This document shows positions 41,277 to 48,545 of a stretch of DNA of 48,545 nt, piece after piece (the first letter of the stretch is position 1; each line of letters begins with the position of its first letter). Origin of the DNA: a virus; the IMG/VR virus record IMGVR_UViG_3300020160_002143, positions 1 through 48,545 of that record; one strand, written 5' to 3'. The notes beneath the pieces are model-generated. The model saw nothing but the letters and a program-made list of their open reading frames with translations. It was not told where the DNA came from and ran no database searches. Position numbers and translations under genes: made by a program.

Positions 41277-42913
41277 GCTTCGAGCAGATCAATATAGGGA
41301 GCAAAGAGTCGCCCATAATGGTGACTAAGCACCCGATCATCCATACGCCTAGCAAGGATGACGTTATTGATCTGGCTCGAGAGATAGGGCCTGAGGCCAC
41401 CTATGAAGTCCTCAAGAGGCGCGAGGAGAAGATAAAGGCTGAAGAGCTCGATCCATACAGGCACGGATTTGAGCCGGATCATTGGCGAGAAGCTGACCAG
41501 CTGTTAATGTCCGGTAACGAGCTCCTGATAATGGGCGGCAACCGAGCTGGAAAGACTGAGTATGCCGCCAAGCGCATCATGCAGTTGCTGTGCACTAGGC
41601 CGAACTCGCGCGTCTGGTGCCTGCATACGACCTCGCAGACCTCCATTCAGATGCAACAGGCGGTCATCTGGAAGTATATGCCTCCGGAGTATAAGAACGC
41701 CAAGAAGACCAAGGTGACGAACATCCAATACTCCCAGAAGAACGGGTTTACGGATGCGACCTTCGTCCTGCCAAACAGGTCACAGATCTTCTTCATGAAC
41801 TACGGACAGGAGAAGAAGGTCATCGAAGGTGGCGAGCCCGACATGATCTGGTGCGATGAGCTTGTTCCGCCTGATTGGGTCGAAACGCTTCGCTACCGAC
41901 TTGTGACTAGGTCGGGCAAAATGATCCTGACGTTCACCCCGATCACCGGCTATACGCCGGTCGTCAAAGAGTACGTAGCCGGGTGCCGCTTCAAAAAGAC
42001 CCTCAAGGCCGACCTGTTGCCGGACACTCAGAACGTCCCGAACATACCGAAGGGGCATATGCCGTTCACCGCCGCGTGTATAAAAGGGTCCGCCAACGTC
42101 ATCTGGTTCCACTCGATACTCAACAGCTACTCTCCCTTTGAACAGATCAAATTGGCGCTCCGCGGAAGAGGCCCGTACGAAGTTAAAATCCGAGCGTACG
42201 GATGGGCGGAGTCGCTTTCAGGATCTCAGTTCCCTAGGTTCGGAGAACCCAACATTATACCAGACAGCAAGGTCCCGGCAGAGGGAACTAACTATATGGC
42301 GGTTGACCCTGCTGGAGCTCGAAATTGGTTCATGTGCTGGATGAGGGTGGATAAGGAAGGCAACCGATACATCTACAGGGAGTGGCCCGACATAAGCATG
42401 GGCGAGTGGGCCCTGAATGGAGACAAACCGGACGGCAAACCGGGACCTGCACAGCGCCAAGGTGCCGGCATGGGAGTCATCGAGATGAAGGAGCACATAC
42501 GCTCTCTCGAAGGCGACGAAGAGATATTCGAGCGATACATCGACCCTAGGGCAGGCAACGCAACCGCGATAAACAAGGAGGGCGGAGTGACCCTGATACA
42601 GCTTTTAGAAGACGAGCCGAACCCGATGTGGTTCACGCCGGCCGCCGGCCTAAGGCTCGAGGAGGGCATAGGAATACTCAACGATTGGTTTTCCTACGAC
42701 CAGAACAACCCGATCAGCGCAGTAAACCAGCCTAAGCTCTACATAGCCGAGAGCTGTATAAACACCATATGGTGCCTGCGCGAATGGACGGGGCTCGACG
42801 GAGAAAAGGGATCAAGCAAGGACCCGATAGACGTCCTTCGTTATCTTGCCGTCATGCAACCCAACTACGCCGACGACAAGTCGTACAAGGCCCTCGGCGG
42901 GGGAACCTATTGA
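41273..42913 (+). CDS. terL: Terminase large subunit
   Basis: 546 residues from a GTG overlapping the previous stop. ATPase domain: Walker A GGNRAGKT (88-95) and Walker B MIWCDE (D195, E196). Nuclease domain begins around D345 in MAVDPAGARNW. TerL drives DNA into the prohead through the portal and cuts it. Length is normal. A classical small subunit is not obvious next to it; candidates are the 272-residue gene before it, the 68-residue HTH after it, or the HTH gene at 38823-39437. Confidence 0.92.
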   Translation: MSFEQINIGSKESPIMVTKHPIIHTPSKDDVIDLAREIGPEATYEVLKRREEKIKAEELDPYRHGFEPDHWREADQLLMSGNELLIMGGNRAGKTEYAAKRIMQLLCTRPNSRVWCLHTTSQTSIQMQQAVIWKYMPPEYKNAKKTKVTNIQYSQKNGFTDATFVLPNRSQIFFMNYGQEKKVIEGGEPDMIWCDELVPPDWVETLRYRLVTRSGKMILTFTPITGYTPVVKEYVAGCRFKKTLKADLLPDTQNVPNIPKGHMPFTAACIKGSANVIWFHSILNSYSPFEQIKLALRGRGPYEVKIRAYGWAESLSGSQFPRFGEPNIIPDSKVPAEGTNYMAVDPAGARNWFMCWMRVDKEGNRYIYREWPDISMGEWALNGDKPDGKPGPAQRQGAGMGVIEMKEHIRSLEGDEEIFERYIDPRAGNATAINKEGGVTLIQLLEDEPNPMWFTPAAGLRLEEGIGILNDWFSYDQNNPISAVNQPKLYIAESCINTIWCLREWTGLDGEKGSSKDPIDVLRYLAVMQPNYADDKSYKALGGGTY

Positions 42914-42915
42914 CC

Positions 42916-43122
42916 ATGATTAATGTACCCGCGGGAACCCCGCCCCTGCTTCGCCTGACTGAGGCCAATCAGATATTCAACCTAAGCAAGTCTACCCTTC
43001 TTCGCCTCAGGCGCAAGGGGGCGCTCAAGACTTACAGGACTTCCGGAGGGCAGTTCATGTTCTACCGGGACGACCTGATCGAACACATTTCCAAAAACAC
43101 CAATGGCTCAAATCAAGTATAA
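42916..43122 (+). CDS. Excisionase/MerR-like small HTH protein
   Basis: 68 residues from the ATG at 42916, two bases after terL; the open frame to 42769 is inside terL and rejected. LRLTEANQIFNLSKSTLLRL then RRKGALKTYRTSGGQFMFYR is the winged-helix pattern of excisionase-type (helix_turn_helix_17) proteins. It overlaps the portal start by 20 bp. With no integrase in the genome it is more likely a packaging or gene-control protein than an excisionase. Confidence 0.75.
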   Translation: MINVPAGTPPLLRLTEANQIFNLSKSTLLRLRRKGALKTYRTSGGQFMFYRDDLIEHISKNTNGSNQV

Positions 43123-45352
43123 GGACCACCCGAACCAGCGCGACCAGCTGGCGTACCACAAGCGGGTGCCGGACATTCAGTTCCTGCTGAATGAATACCA
43201 GCGCTCGGCGTTCCACGGAACGATGGTGTCCAAGATGGTCTACTCGGATGACATACGTCTTGCTCGCTGGCCGGGGCAGACTGACGACGGGAAGAAGCAT
43301 AGCTACGCCCGACCGGACGGAGATCCCGCGTTCCCTTTCGAGGGAGCCTCCGACGTTCGTTGCAGGCTGGTAGATCGGCTAATCAATGAGCAGAAAGCGA
43401 TGCTCATGCATGCCTTCAAGTCTTGCACCCTCAAGGTCGGAGGAACGGAGATCATGGACACTATGGCGGCGGCATCCGCCACCAACCTCATGAGGTGGCT
43501 GATCGAAACCAAGATGAAGCTCGAGATGCATCGCGAGGCAGAGCTCCTAGCGGACTACATGCTTCACTATGGATGGTCGGTCGTGCAGGTTGGCTGGGAT
43601 CGCCAGATGGGCAAACGCACTCAGTCGATATCCATGCAGGAGCTGGCTCAGGCCGCTGAGGCCGCTAGGGCCGCCGGGCAGGACTCGACCATGATGACGA
43701 ACCTTGTCTCGTCGATTTCCGACCCGCGCAAGGAGGATTACTCTGTCCAGCTCATCAAGCAACTGCTCCCCACCATGTCGGAGCCACAGCTCAGGAAGTG
43801 CATCCAAGACCTGCGCGAAAAGGGAGAGGGCATCGTCGAGGAGCAATACATAGCCAAGAACCTACCTGTCGTCACGGCGCTCAAGCCTTATGATGAGGTA
43901 TGCTTTCCTCCGGAGACTTCTGACCTGCAGAAGGCACGAGTCATCTTCCGTAGGCAGTACGTCACCGAAGTCGAACTAAGGTCCATGGGAGAAGTCGACG
44001 GATGGAAAGACGAGTTTGTAGAGTCTGCCAGCCGGACGATGGGCAACCATTACTACTTCAATGACCCCAATCTCGTTCCGACCACTACGATGCTCAACTC
44101 GAACATCCAGCGTGGCGACAACCTGATAGAGCTCGTTTGGGCTTATTACCGCCAGCTGGACAAGGATAACGTGCCGGCTATCTATTATACTGTGTTCTGC
44201 CCTCAGGTAGGCTCCGAGCTATATGGAAAGCAGGAGATGCTGAACTACGCACATAACGACTATCCCTTCGTCGACATACGATACGAGCGTAGCCGCCGTC
44301 AGGTAACAGAGTCGAGGGGTATCCCCGAGCTGTGCAAGACGGAGCAGGATGAGGTCAAGGCCCAGCATGATGCGATAAGGGACAGGACAGCTATAGAGGT
44401 GCTACCCCCTGTCAAGGTCGTGAAGCGCATCGGAGCACTCAACAGGATCGCCCCCGGGCAGGTCCTGCCCGTCACCAACAAGGACGACTACACGTGGCTC
44501 GAACCCCCGGCCGGCCGCGCGGAGTACGCCTTCCAAGTCATCGAGCAGATTGAGAAGAACCTAGGCAACTACTTCGGCTTCCAAGTCGGCGAAAAGCCCA
44601 TCGACCCCACCAAGATCCAGATGATCCAACAGCTCCGCGTGGACAATTGGCTCATGTTTTGGACTAGGGCTTACACCCAGATGTTCTCGCTCTGCCTGCA
44701 GTTCATGCCGGAAGAAGAGATCATCCGCATAACCGGCTCCCCCCTTAAGCAGGGAATGTCGGATATTCATGCGCAGTACGACCTAAATGTCAGGTTTGAC
44801 GTTCGTGACGCTGACCCGGAATTTGTCAGGGAGAAGTTGAAGTCCATCATCGAGACTGTCGTTCCTCTAGACGTTTCCGGCGTCATCGATCGAGACAAGC
44901 TCGTGAAGCTTGTCATCGAGTCTATCAGCCCGGACGCCGCGCGCGAGCTCGTCATCGACAAGGCAACCGCCTCACAGAAGCTCTACAAGGACGTCACCAG
45001 CGACATAGCTTTGATGATGCTTGGCAACGAAGCTCAATACGTCGAAAACGACCCTCAGGCCGGATCAAAGCTTCAGTTCGCGCAGGATATCTTGGCCAAG
45101 AACCCGAAGGCACAGCAGGCGGCTCAGGGCGATCGCATCTTCCAGATACTCCTAGAGAACTACATGAAACAGCTTCAGTTCTCGGTCGATCAGGAAAAGA
45201 ACAAGCAGATCGGACGAGTAGGCGTTTCGCCCGCCACAGAGCAGATCCAAAAGGAATTCGGGGAGGCCGCCCAAGAAGCCCAAGAAGCTCAGGCGCAAGC
45301 TCCGCAACAGCAACCCCCGGCAATGCCCGGACCGATGGGCATGCAAATCTAA
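43103..45352 (+). CDS. Portal protein
   Basis: 749 residues, long but within the range of podovirus portals. The order terL, portal, scaffold, capsid is standard. It starts with a basic helix, has an alpha/beta middle typical of the clip and stem, and ends with a Gln/Ala-rich disordered tail (EAAQEAQEAQAQAPQQQP). It forms the ring at one capsid vertex through which DNA passes. Assigned mainly from gene order and length. Confidence 0.82.
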   Translation: MAQIKYKDHPNQRDQLAYHKRVPDIQFLLNEYQRSAFHGTMVSKMVYSDDIRLARWPGQTDDGKKHSYARPDGDPAFPFEGASDVRCRLVDRLINEQKAMLMHAFKSCTLKVGGTEIMDTMAAASATNLMRWLIETKMKLEMHREAELLADYMLHYGWSVVQVGWDRQMGKRTQSISMQELAQAAEAARAAGQDSTMMTNLVSSISDPRKEDYSVQLIKQLLPTMSEPQLRKCIQDLREKGEGIVEEQYIAKNLPVVTALKPYDEVCFPPETSDLQKARVIFRRQYVTEVELRSMGEVDGWKDEFVESASRTMGNHYYFNDPNLVPTTTMLNSNIQRGDNLIELVWAYYRQLDKDNVPAIYYTVFCPQVGSELYGKQEMLNYAHNDYPFVDIRYERSRRQVTESRGIPELCKTEQDEVKAQHDAIRDRTAIEVLPPVKVVKRIGALNRIAPGQVLPVTNKDDYTWLEPPAGRAEYAFQVIEQIEKNLGNYFGFQVGEKPIDPTKIQMIQQLRVDNWLMFWTRAYTQMFSLCLQFMPEEEIIRITGSPLKQGMSDIHAQYDLNVRFDVRDADPEFVREKLKSIIETVVPLDVSGVIDRDKLVKLVIESISPDAARELVIDKATASQKLYKDVTSDIALMMLGNEAQYVENDPQAGSKLQFAQDILAKNPKAQQAAQGDRIFQILLENYMKQLQFSVDQEKNKQIGRVGVSPATEQIQKEFGEAAQEAQEAQAQAPQQQPPAMPGPMGMQI

Positions 45353-45355
45353 CCT

Positions 45356-45616
45356 ATGAACGACCAAGCAAGCTGGATAAGAAAGTCATTCTCGGCGACG
45401 GACCCGAACAGCGTAGAGCTGTTCAAGGCCGTGCTCGTAGTTATCGACCAAGGCCTACAAGTCGAAATGGGAAGGGTCATGGCCGCCGGGACAACCGGAG
45501 AAGCTAGGGTCCATTCGGCCGGAAGGCTGGATGCGCTCAACGACATTCTGGTTCACCTGCAGGACCACAGGGACACCGCGCTTAAATCCAATACGGCTCA
45601 AACCGGACCTCAGTAA
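45356..45616 (+). CDS. Unknown 86-residue protein
   Basis: 86 residues, helical, from the ATG three bases after the portal stop. LFKAVLVVIDQGLQVEMGRV and LDALNDILVHLQDHRDTALK look like two amphipathic helices. No family recognised. It may help portal or scaffold assembly, by position. Confidence 0.7.
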   Translation: MNDQASWIRKSFSATDPNSVELFKAVLVVIDQGLQVEMGRVMAAGTTGEARVHSAGRLDALNDILVHLQDHRDTALKSNTAQTGPQ

Positions 45617-45695
45617 CAGCGCATCTTGCTTAGCCACGCGTGAAAGCCATTTCTACTTACGTCTCTGCGGACGTTAAACGCTGATCTCCATCTAT
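45617..45695 (+). promoter_or_regulatory. 79-bp leader before scaffold and capsid genes
   Basis: No gene. A small hairpin (ACGTC / GACGT, loop TCTGCG) lies at 45659-45674. TTGCTT with a TA-poor -10 at the usual spacing is a weak promoter guess. A promoter here would let capsid genes be made in excess. Confidence 0.4.
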
Positions 45696-46646
45696 ATGGA
45701 AAACGACCAACAGCCACAAGCTGAGCTCGAACTTGGGAACGAGTCTAATCCCCCCATGTCAAATGCTGGACAGGCCGAACCCAGCAATAACCAAAGTCCG
45801 GAAGATTTCTTCTCCCGGATACTGTCTGCCGGCCAGACGGAACAAACCACCGACGTGGAGTCGTCGGAAGCGCCCGAGGCGGCAACGCCGGAGGCAACCA
45901 CAGAAGCCGAAGAAGTAGAAGTACAGTCCCAGAATTCTGAACGCCCCACCAAAGGCATGCAGAAGCGTCTGGACAAACTTACTGCCCTAAGGCGGGAAGC
46001 CGAGGAAAGGGCCCAGCAGTTAGAACAGGAAGTCGCCGAACTCAAGCGATCCAAGGCCGTCACCGCGCCTGTTGCTCAAAATCCATACGAGCAACTTAAT
46101 AGCGCGGCTGATATACAGGCCGAGTTTGATAAACAGCGACAGATACGTCTATTCTGCGAGCGCTACCCGGACGGATACTACCCAGAGCAAGGTGAACCCG
46201 TGACGAAGGAGAACATAGCCAAGGCCAAGGTCAAGGCGCTCCAAGCCATGGAAGAACACCTTCCGCGTCATGCTCAGTATCTGGAAACGCGAGAAAACAC
46301 CAAGAGGTTCGCTACCGGCGAATATTCTTGGCTGAACGATCCCACGGACGACCGCGCCATCAAGGCAAAAGCCTTTATCGATGCGCTTCCTGAGATTAAG
46401 CGTTTCCCGGACTACGAGCTTTATGCGGCGCATATGGTCAATGGCATCACGAGCTACCAAGCTCAGAAGGCTAGGGCCAAACAGCAACCTGCGCGTGTTC
46501 CGATGCAACCATCCGTATCGTCATCCGCCCCTGCCCGCCAATCAAACGGCGACGGCAAGATGGAAGGCGCTATAAGCATGGAGCGTTACCGCAAGACGGG
46601 ATCTATGGACGATCTGGCTAACGTGTTCAAAAACAAGTTCGTCTAA
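45696..46646 (+). CDS. Capsid scaffolding protein candidate
   Basis: 316 residues. The first 80 are acidic and low in complexity (many Glu, Ala, Thr, Asn), residues about 84-125 form a clear coiled coil (RREAEERAQQLEQEVAELKR), and the rest is helical with a basic end. This is the usual make-up of scaffolds, and it is directly before the capsid gene. It would guide prohead assembly and leave before DNA enters. Confidence 0.78.
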   Translation: MENDQQPQAELELGNESNPPMSNAGQAEPSNNQSPEDFFSRILSAGQTEQTTDVESSEAPEAATPEATTEAEEVEVQSQNSERPTKGMQKRLDKLTALRREAEERAQQLEQEVAELKRSKAVTAPVAQNPYEQLNSAADIQAEFDKQRQIRLFCERYPDGYYPEQGEPVTKENIAKAKVKALQAMEEHLPRHAQYLETRENTKRFATGEYSWLNDPTDDRAIKAKAFIDALPEIKRFPDYELYAAHMVNGITSYQAQKARAKQQPARVPMQPSVSSSAPARQSNGDGKMEGAISMERYRKTGSMDDLANVFKNKFV

Positions 46647-46658
46647 TCCAAAAAGACC

Positions 46659-47993
46659 ATGGCATCGCTCTATGAACGGGAGTTTCAAAATCAGCGCCCC
46701 CTCCCCGGCGCTCGTATCGGTATCCGCGAAGAACTCTCGGACCTGATCCTCAACGTCGACGCTAAGGACACGCCCATCTCCTCGATGGCTAAGCGTGGCT
46801 CTAAGCCCGGCAACACGACCTTCCGCTGGCAGGTCGACCGCAACCCGGAACCCTCGATCGAACTCGGCATCCTTGACGGCGCCGACGTCGACCCGACCAC
46901 CCCGGCCACCAACCCCGCGTTCAAGGAATACACCAAGAACTACCGAACGGAAGTTGAAAACAACATCCACATGTTCCGTAGGTCTGTCCACGTCTCTAAC
47001 CTGACGCAGGATATCCTGAACATCGCCGGCGTTAAGGACGAGCTCTCTCGTCAGCTCTCGAAGGCCACCATCGACCTGAAGCGCTCCATGGAGCTCACCT
47101 TCACGTCCGATATCCTTCCTGCGTTCGACAACGGAACCATCCCGTATCGCACCCGATGCCTTACGGCTTGGATCAAGCCCGAGCTCGCCTCCGCCGAGTA
47201 CAACACCCAGACCAAGTATGGTATCCAGAATACCAACTCGACCGCGGGCAACTACAGGCAGGAAATCCGCAAGATCAACGAGAACTTCCTCACCCCGTCG
47301 ACCTCGATCGTGGGCACCGGCCTTACTGTCGATAATCTCTCCGAGAACGACGTTCAGGACGTGATGACCTCGGTGTACGAGCAGACCGGACAGTTCCGTT
47401 CTCACGAGGCCGTCGTCGGCACCTCCCTCAAGAGGCAGTTCACGAACCTCGTCTACACCCAGCGCGCTCCTGCCGATACCAGCAAGATCACGAACAACCG
47501 CGACGCCAACTCGGACACCATCAAGGCTTCCGTGGACGTGTTCGAGGGTGACTTCGGCCGTCTCTCGCTGATCCCGTCGCAGTTCCTGCATGCCGGCGTC
47601 AACCCCTACACCATCAAGTTCGTCTCCGGCGACGCCGACGGCGAATGGCACGTGTATGACGGAGACCAGAGCATCGCCGCCAACGTCGTCGACAACAAGG
47701 TCACTTGGTCCGGCGACACCCCGACCATCACGGCCGGCACGAACAACGCTAAGTACGCCACCGAAGCCTTGGCCAAGAAGCACGTGAACCTTCACGCGCA
47801 GAACGCCAAGACCAAGGGCTTCATCATCCCGTGGGAATACCTCGAGATCCGCTACGGCGGAAACATCGCTCAGGTCCGCGAGCTGACTGAAAACGGCGGT
47901 GGTCCTCGTCGCATGATGGAAGCCATGGCGGCTCTGGTCGTTCAGAGCCCTCTGTGCTTCGGCATGTTCGACTATAAGGCCAACAACGCCTAA
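46659..47993 (+). CDS. Major capsid protein, SU10-like
   Basis: 444 residues. REELSDLILNVDAKDTPISS, FRWQVDR, LGILDGADV and the helical stretch with DLKRSMELTF follow the SU10-like major capsid family (HK97 fold). Codon choice differs from most virion genes: Arg mainly CGC/CGT, Ile nearly all ATC, Gly mostly GGC, as in very highly expressed genes. The ATG is preceded by an A-rich leader (CCAAAAAGACC) without a Shine-Dalgarno. Confidence 0.85.
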   Translation: MASLYEREFQNQRPLPGARIGIREELSDLILNVDAKDTPISSMAKRGSKPGNTTFRWQVDRNPEPSIELGILDGADVDPTTPATNPAFKEYTKNYRTEVENNIHMFRRSVHVSNLTQDILNIAGVKDELSRQLSKATIDLKRSMELTFTSDILPAFDNGTIPYRTRCLTAWIKPELASAEYNTQTKYGIQNTNSTAGNYRQEIRKINENFLTPSTSIVGTGLTVDNLSENDVQDVMTSVYEQTGQFRSHEAVVGTSLKRQFTNLVYTQRAPADTSKITNNRDANSDTIKASVDVFEGDFGRLSLIPSQFLHAGVNPYTIKFVSGDADGEWHVYDGDQSIAANVVDNKVTWSGDTPTITAGTNNAKYATEALAKKHVNLHAQNAKTKGFIIPWEYLEIRYGGNIAQVRELTENGGGPRRMMEAMAALVVQSPLCFGMFDYKANNA

Positions 47994-48005
47994 TTAATCG
48001 AGGTC

Positions 48006-48344
48006 ATGGGTGAGCTGCCAGCACTCCATGAGTCCATACCGGACGAGCTTCTCAAGCCCATGCTTGAGGAGTTTCGCTCCGGATGGAACCTCCGTAAGGT
48101 CCAATCTGAGGCGGCCCGAAAGCTCATCGCGGAGACCAATAAGGATGAGCACAAATTTTCTGAGGGCCTCGGCCAGATGCGAGCCCGAATACCGATCGAG
48201 TTCTACCAGCACATGAAGTTCCTTTTCGGACACGGCATATGGAACGACAAGAAGTTCCTTAACCGGGTGCTACAGGAGAACCCAGAGTTCAGGGTTAACA
48301 CAGTATCCAAGACCCAGATCGTAGTTCCCGGATTTTCAAAATAA
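48006..48344 (+). CDS. Unknown 112-residue protein
   Basis: 112 residues, helical, charged, with an aromatic motif near the middle (FYQHMKFLFGHGIWND). It lies after the capsid gene and its TAA overlaps the next ATG (TAATG). It may be a head completion or connector protein by position. No family recognised. Confidence 0.72.
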   Translation: MGELPALHESIPDELLKPMLEEFRSGWNLRKVQSEAARKLIAETNKDEHKFSEGLGQMRARIPIEFYQHMKFLFGHGIWNDKKFLNRVLQENPEFRVNTVSKTQIVVPGFSK

Positions 48345-48545
48345 TGCCCTACAACCAACCTGCCAAGAGGCCAACTCCTCCCGCGCCGATAAACTATAAC
48401 TACACCCGGACGCCGGGCCCGCTGAGCGCAGACCAAATGATCGCGCAACAGCAGGAGAGGATGCGCATGCAGTCCCAGCAGGCGACTCCGCGTGATCACA
48501 TGCAGTACCAGCAGGCGGCCGCCTTTAATGCGGAGTCTATGGCTA
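48344..48545 (+). CDS. Met/Gln/Pro-rich virion-region protein (5' part)
   Basis: The 5' part of the 176-residue gene that continues at base 1. It begins at an ATG overlapping the previous stop (TAATG), with a Pro/Asn/Tyr-rich N-terminus (MPYNQPAKRPTPPAPINYNY). The last 99 bases here repeat the first 99 of the window, so the reading frame continues without a break. See the entry at 1-428 for the rest. Confidence 0.85.
   Translation, partial: MPYNQPAKRPTPPAPINYNYTRTPGPLSADQMIAQQQERMRMQSQQATPRDHMQYQQAAAFNAESMA
48447..48545. repeat. Right copy of 99-bp terminal identity
   Basis: Identical to bases 1-99 and inside the same open frame. It shows that the window is a closed circle cut at random, with 48,446 bp of unique sequence. 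Confidence 0.95.

Noticed and set aside
46542-47795. Antisense ORF of 417 codons over the capsid gene
   Set aside because: The capsid protein is clearly recognised on +; the reverse frame is Gly/Val/Asp-rich as mirror frames of C-ending codons are.
1-48545. CRISPR array, insertion sequence, integrase, attachment site
   Set aside because: I found no regularly spaced repeats, transposase motifs or tyrosine/serine integrase motifs.

Overview
This window looks like the complete genome of a tailed bacteriophage, read from an arbitrary point of a circular assembly. The first 99 bases return as the last 99, and one gene reads straight across the join, so the unique length is 48,446 bp. I see a portal, a large terminase, an SU10-like capsid protein, a head-tail adaptor and a nozzle-like protein, but no tape measure, sheath or major tail-tube gene, so a short-tailed (podovirus-like) particle is the best guess. 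I see no integrase, repressor, DNA polymerase or RNA polymerase. The host is not resolved. The lysozyme carries a signal peptide and almost no gene has a Shine-Dalgarno sequence, which would fit a Gram-negative host from a lineage that uses SD little. That is inference.

Layout. (1) 39.5-48.4 kb and on through the join to 30.1 kb, all on +: RusA resolvase, small unknown proteins, TerL, an excisionase-like HTH protein, portal, scaffold, major capsid protein, adaptor, fibre, nozzle, five probable ejected or internal virion proteins, then one 6,341-residue giant protein that takes 39% of the genome, then holin and a multi-span membrane protein. Most genes here meet at TAATG, TGATG or GTGA junctions, so translation is probably coupled. 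(2) 30.2-38.1 kb, all on -: an early replication and recombination operon with a RecB/RecE-like exonuclease, a lambda O-like initiator, a DnaC-like helicase loader, a signal-peptide lysozyme, an ERF annealing protein, many small unknown proteins and four tRNA genes, closed by a strong terminator with a UUCG loop. (3) 38.1-39.5 kb: a small region of alternating strands with a PD-(D/E)XK nuclease, a 220-bp non-coding stretch and an HTH protein facing RusA.

How it seems to work. The phage appears to bring its own initiator and helicase loader and to borrow the host replisome. Three 23-bp iterons beside an AT-rich stretch lie inside the initiator gene, which is the layout of the lambda origin. 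Exonuclease, annealing protein and RusA can recombine and resolve replicated DNA for packaging. The tRNA genes read AGG, GGA, UGC and, on my reading of the CAU tRNA as Ile2, AUA. AGG, GGA and AUA are conspicuous in the virion and giant genes and rare in the capsid gene.

The strongest candidates for new biology are the giant polyvalent protein (two HExxH motifs, an EEVQSD motif and C-terminal HTH segments), the match between tRNAs and codon use, and a recurring CA-rich leader just before several early genes, twice directly behind a tRNA.
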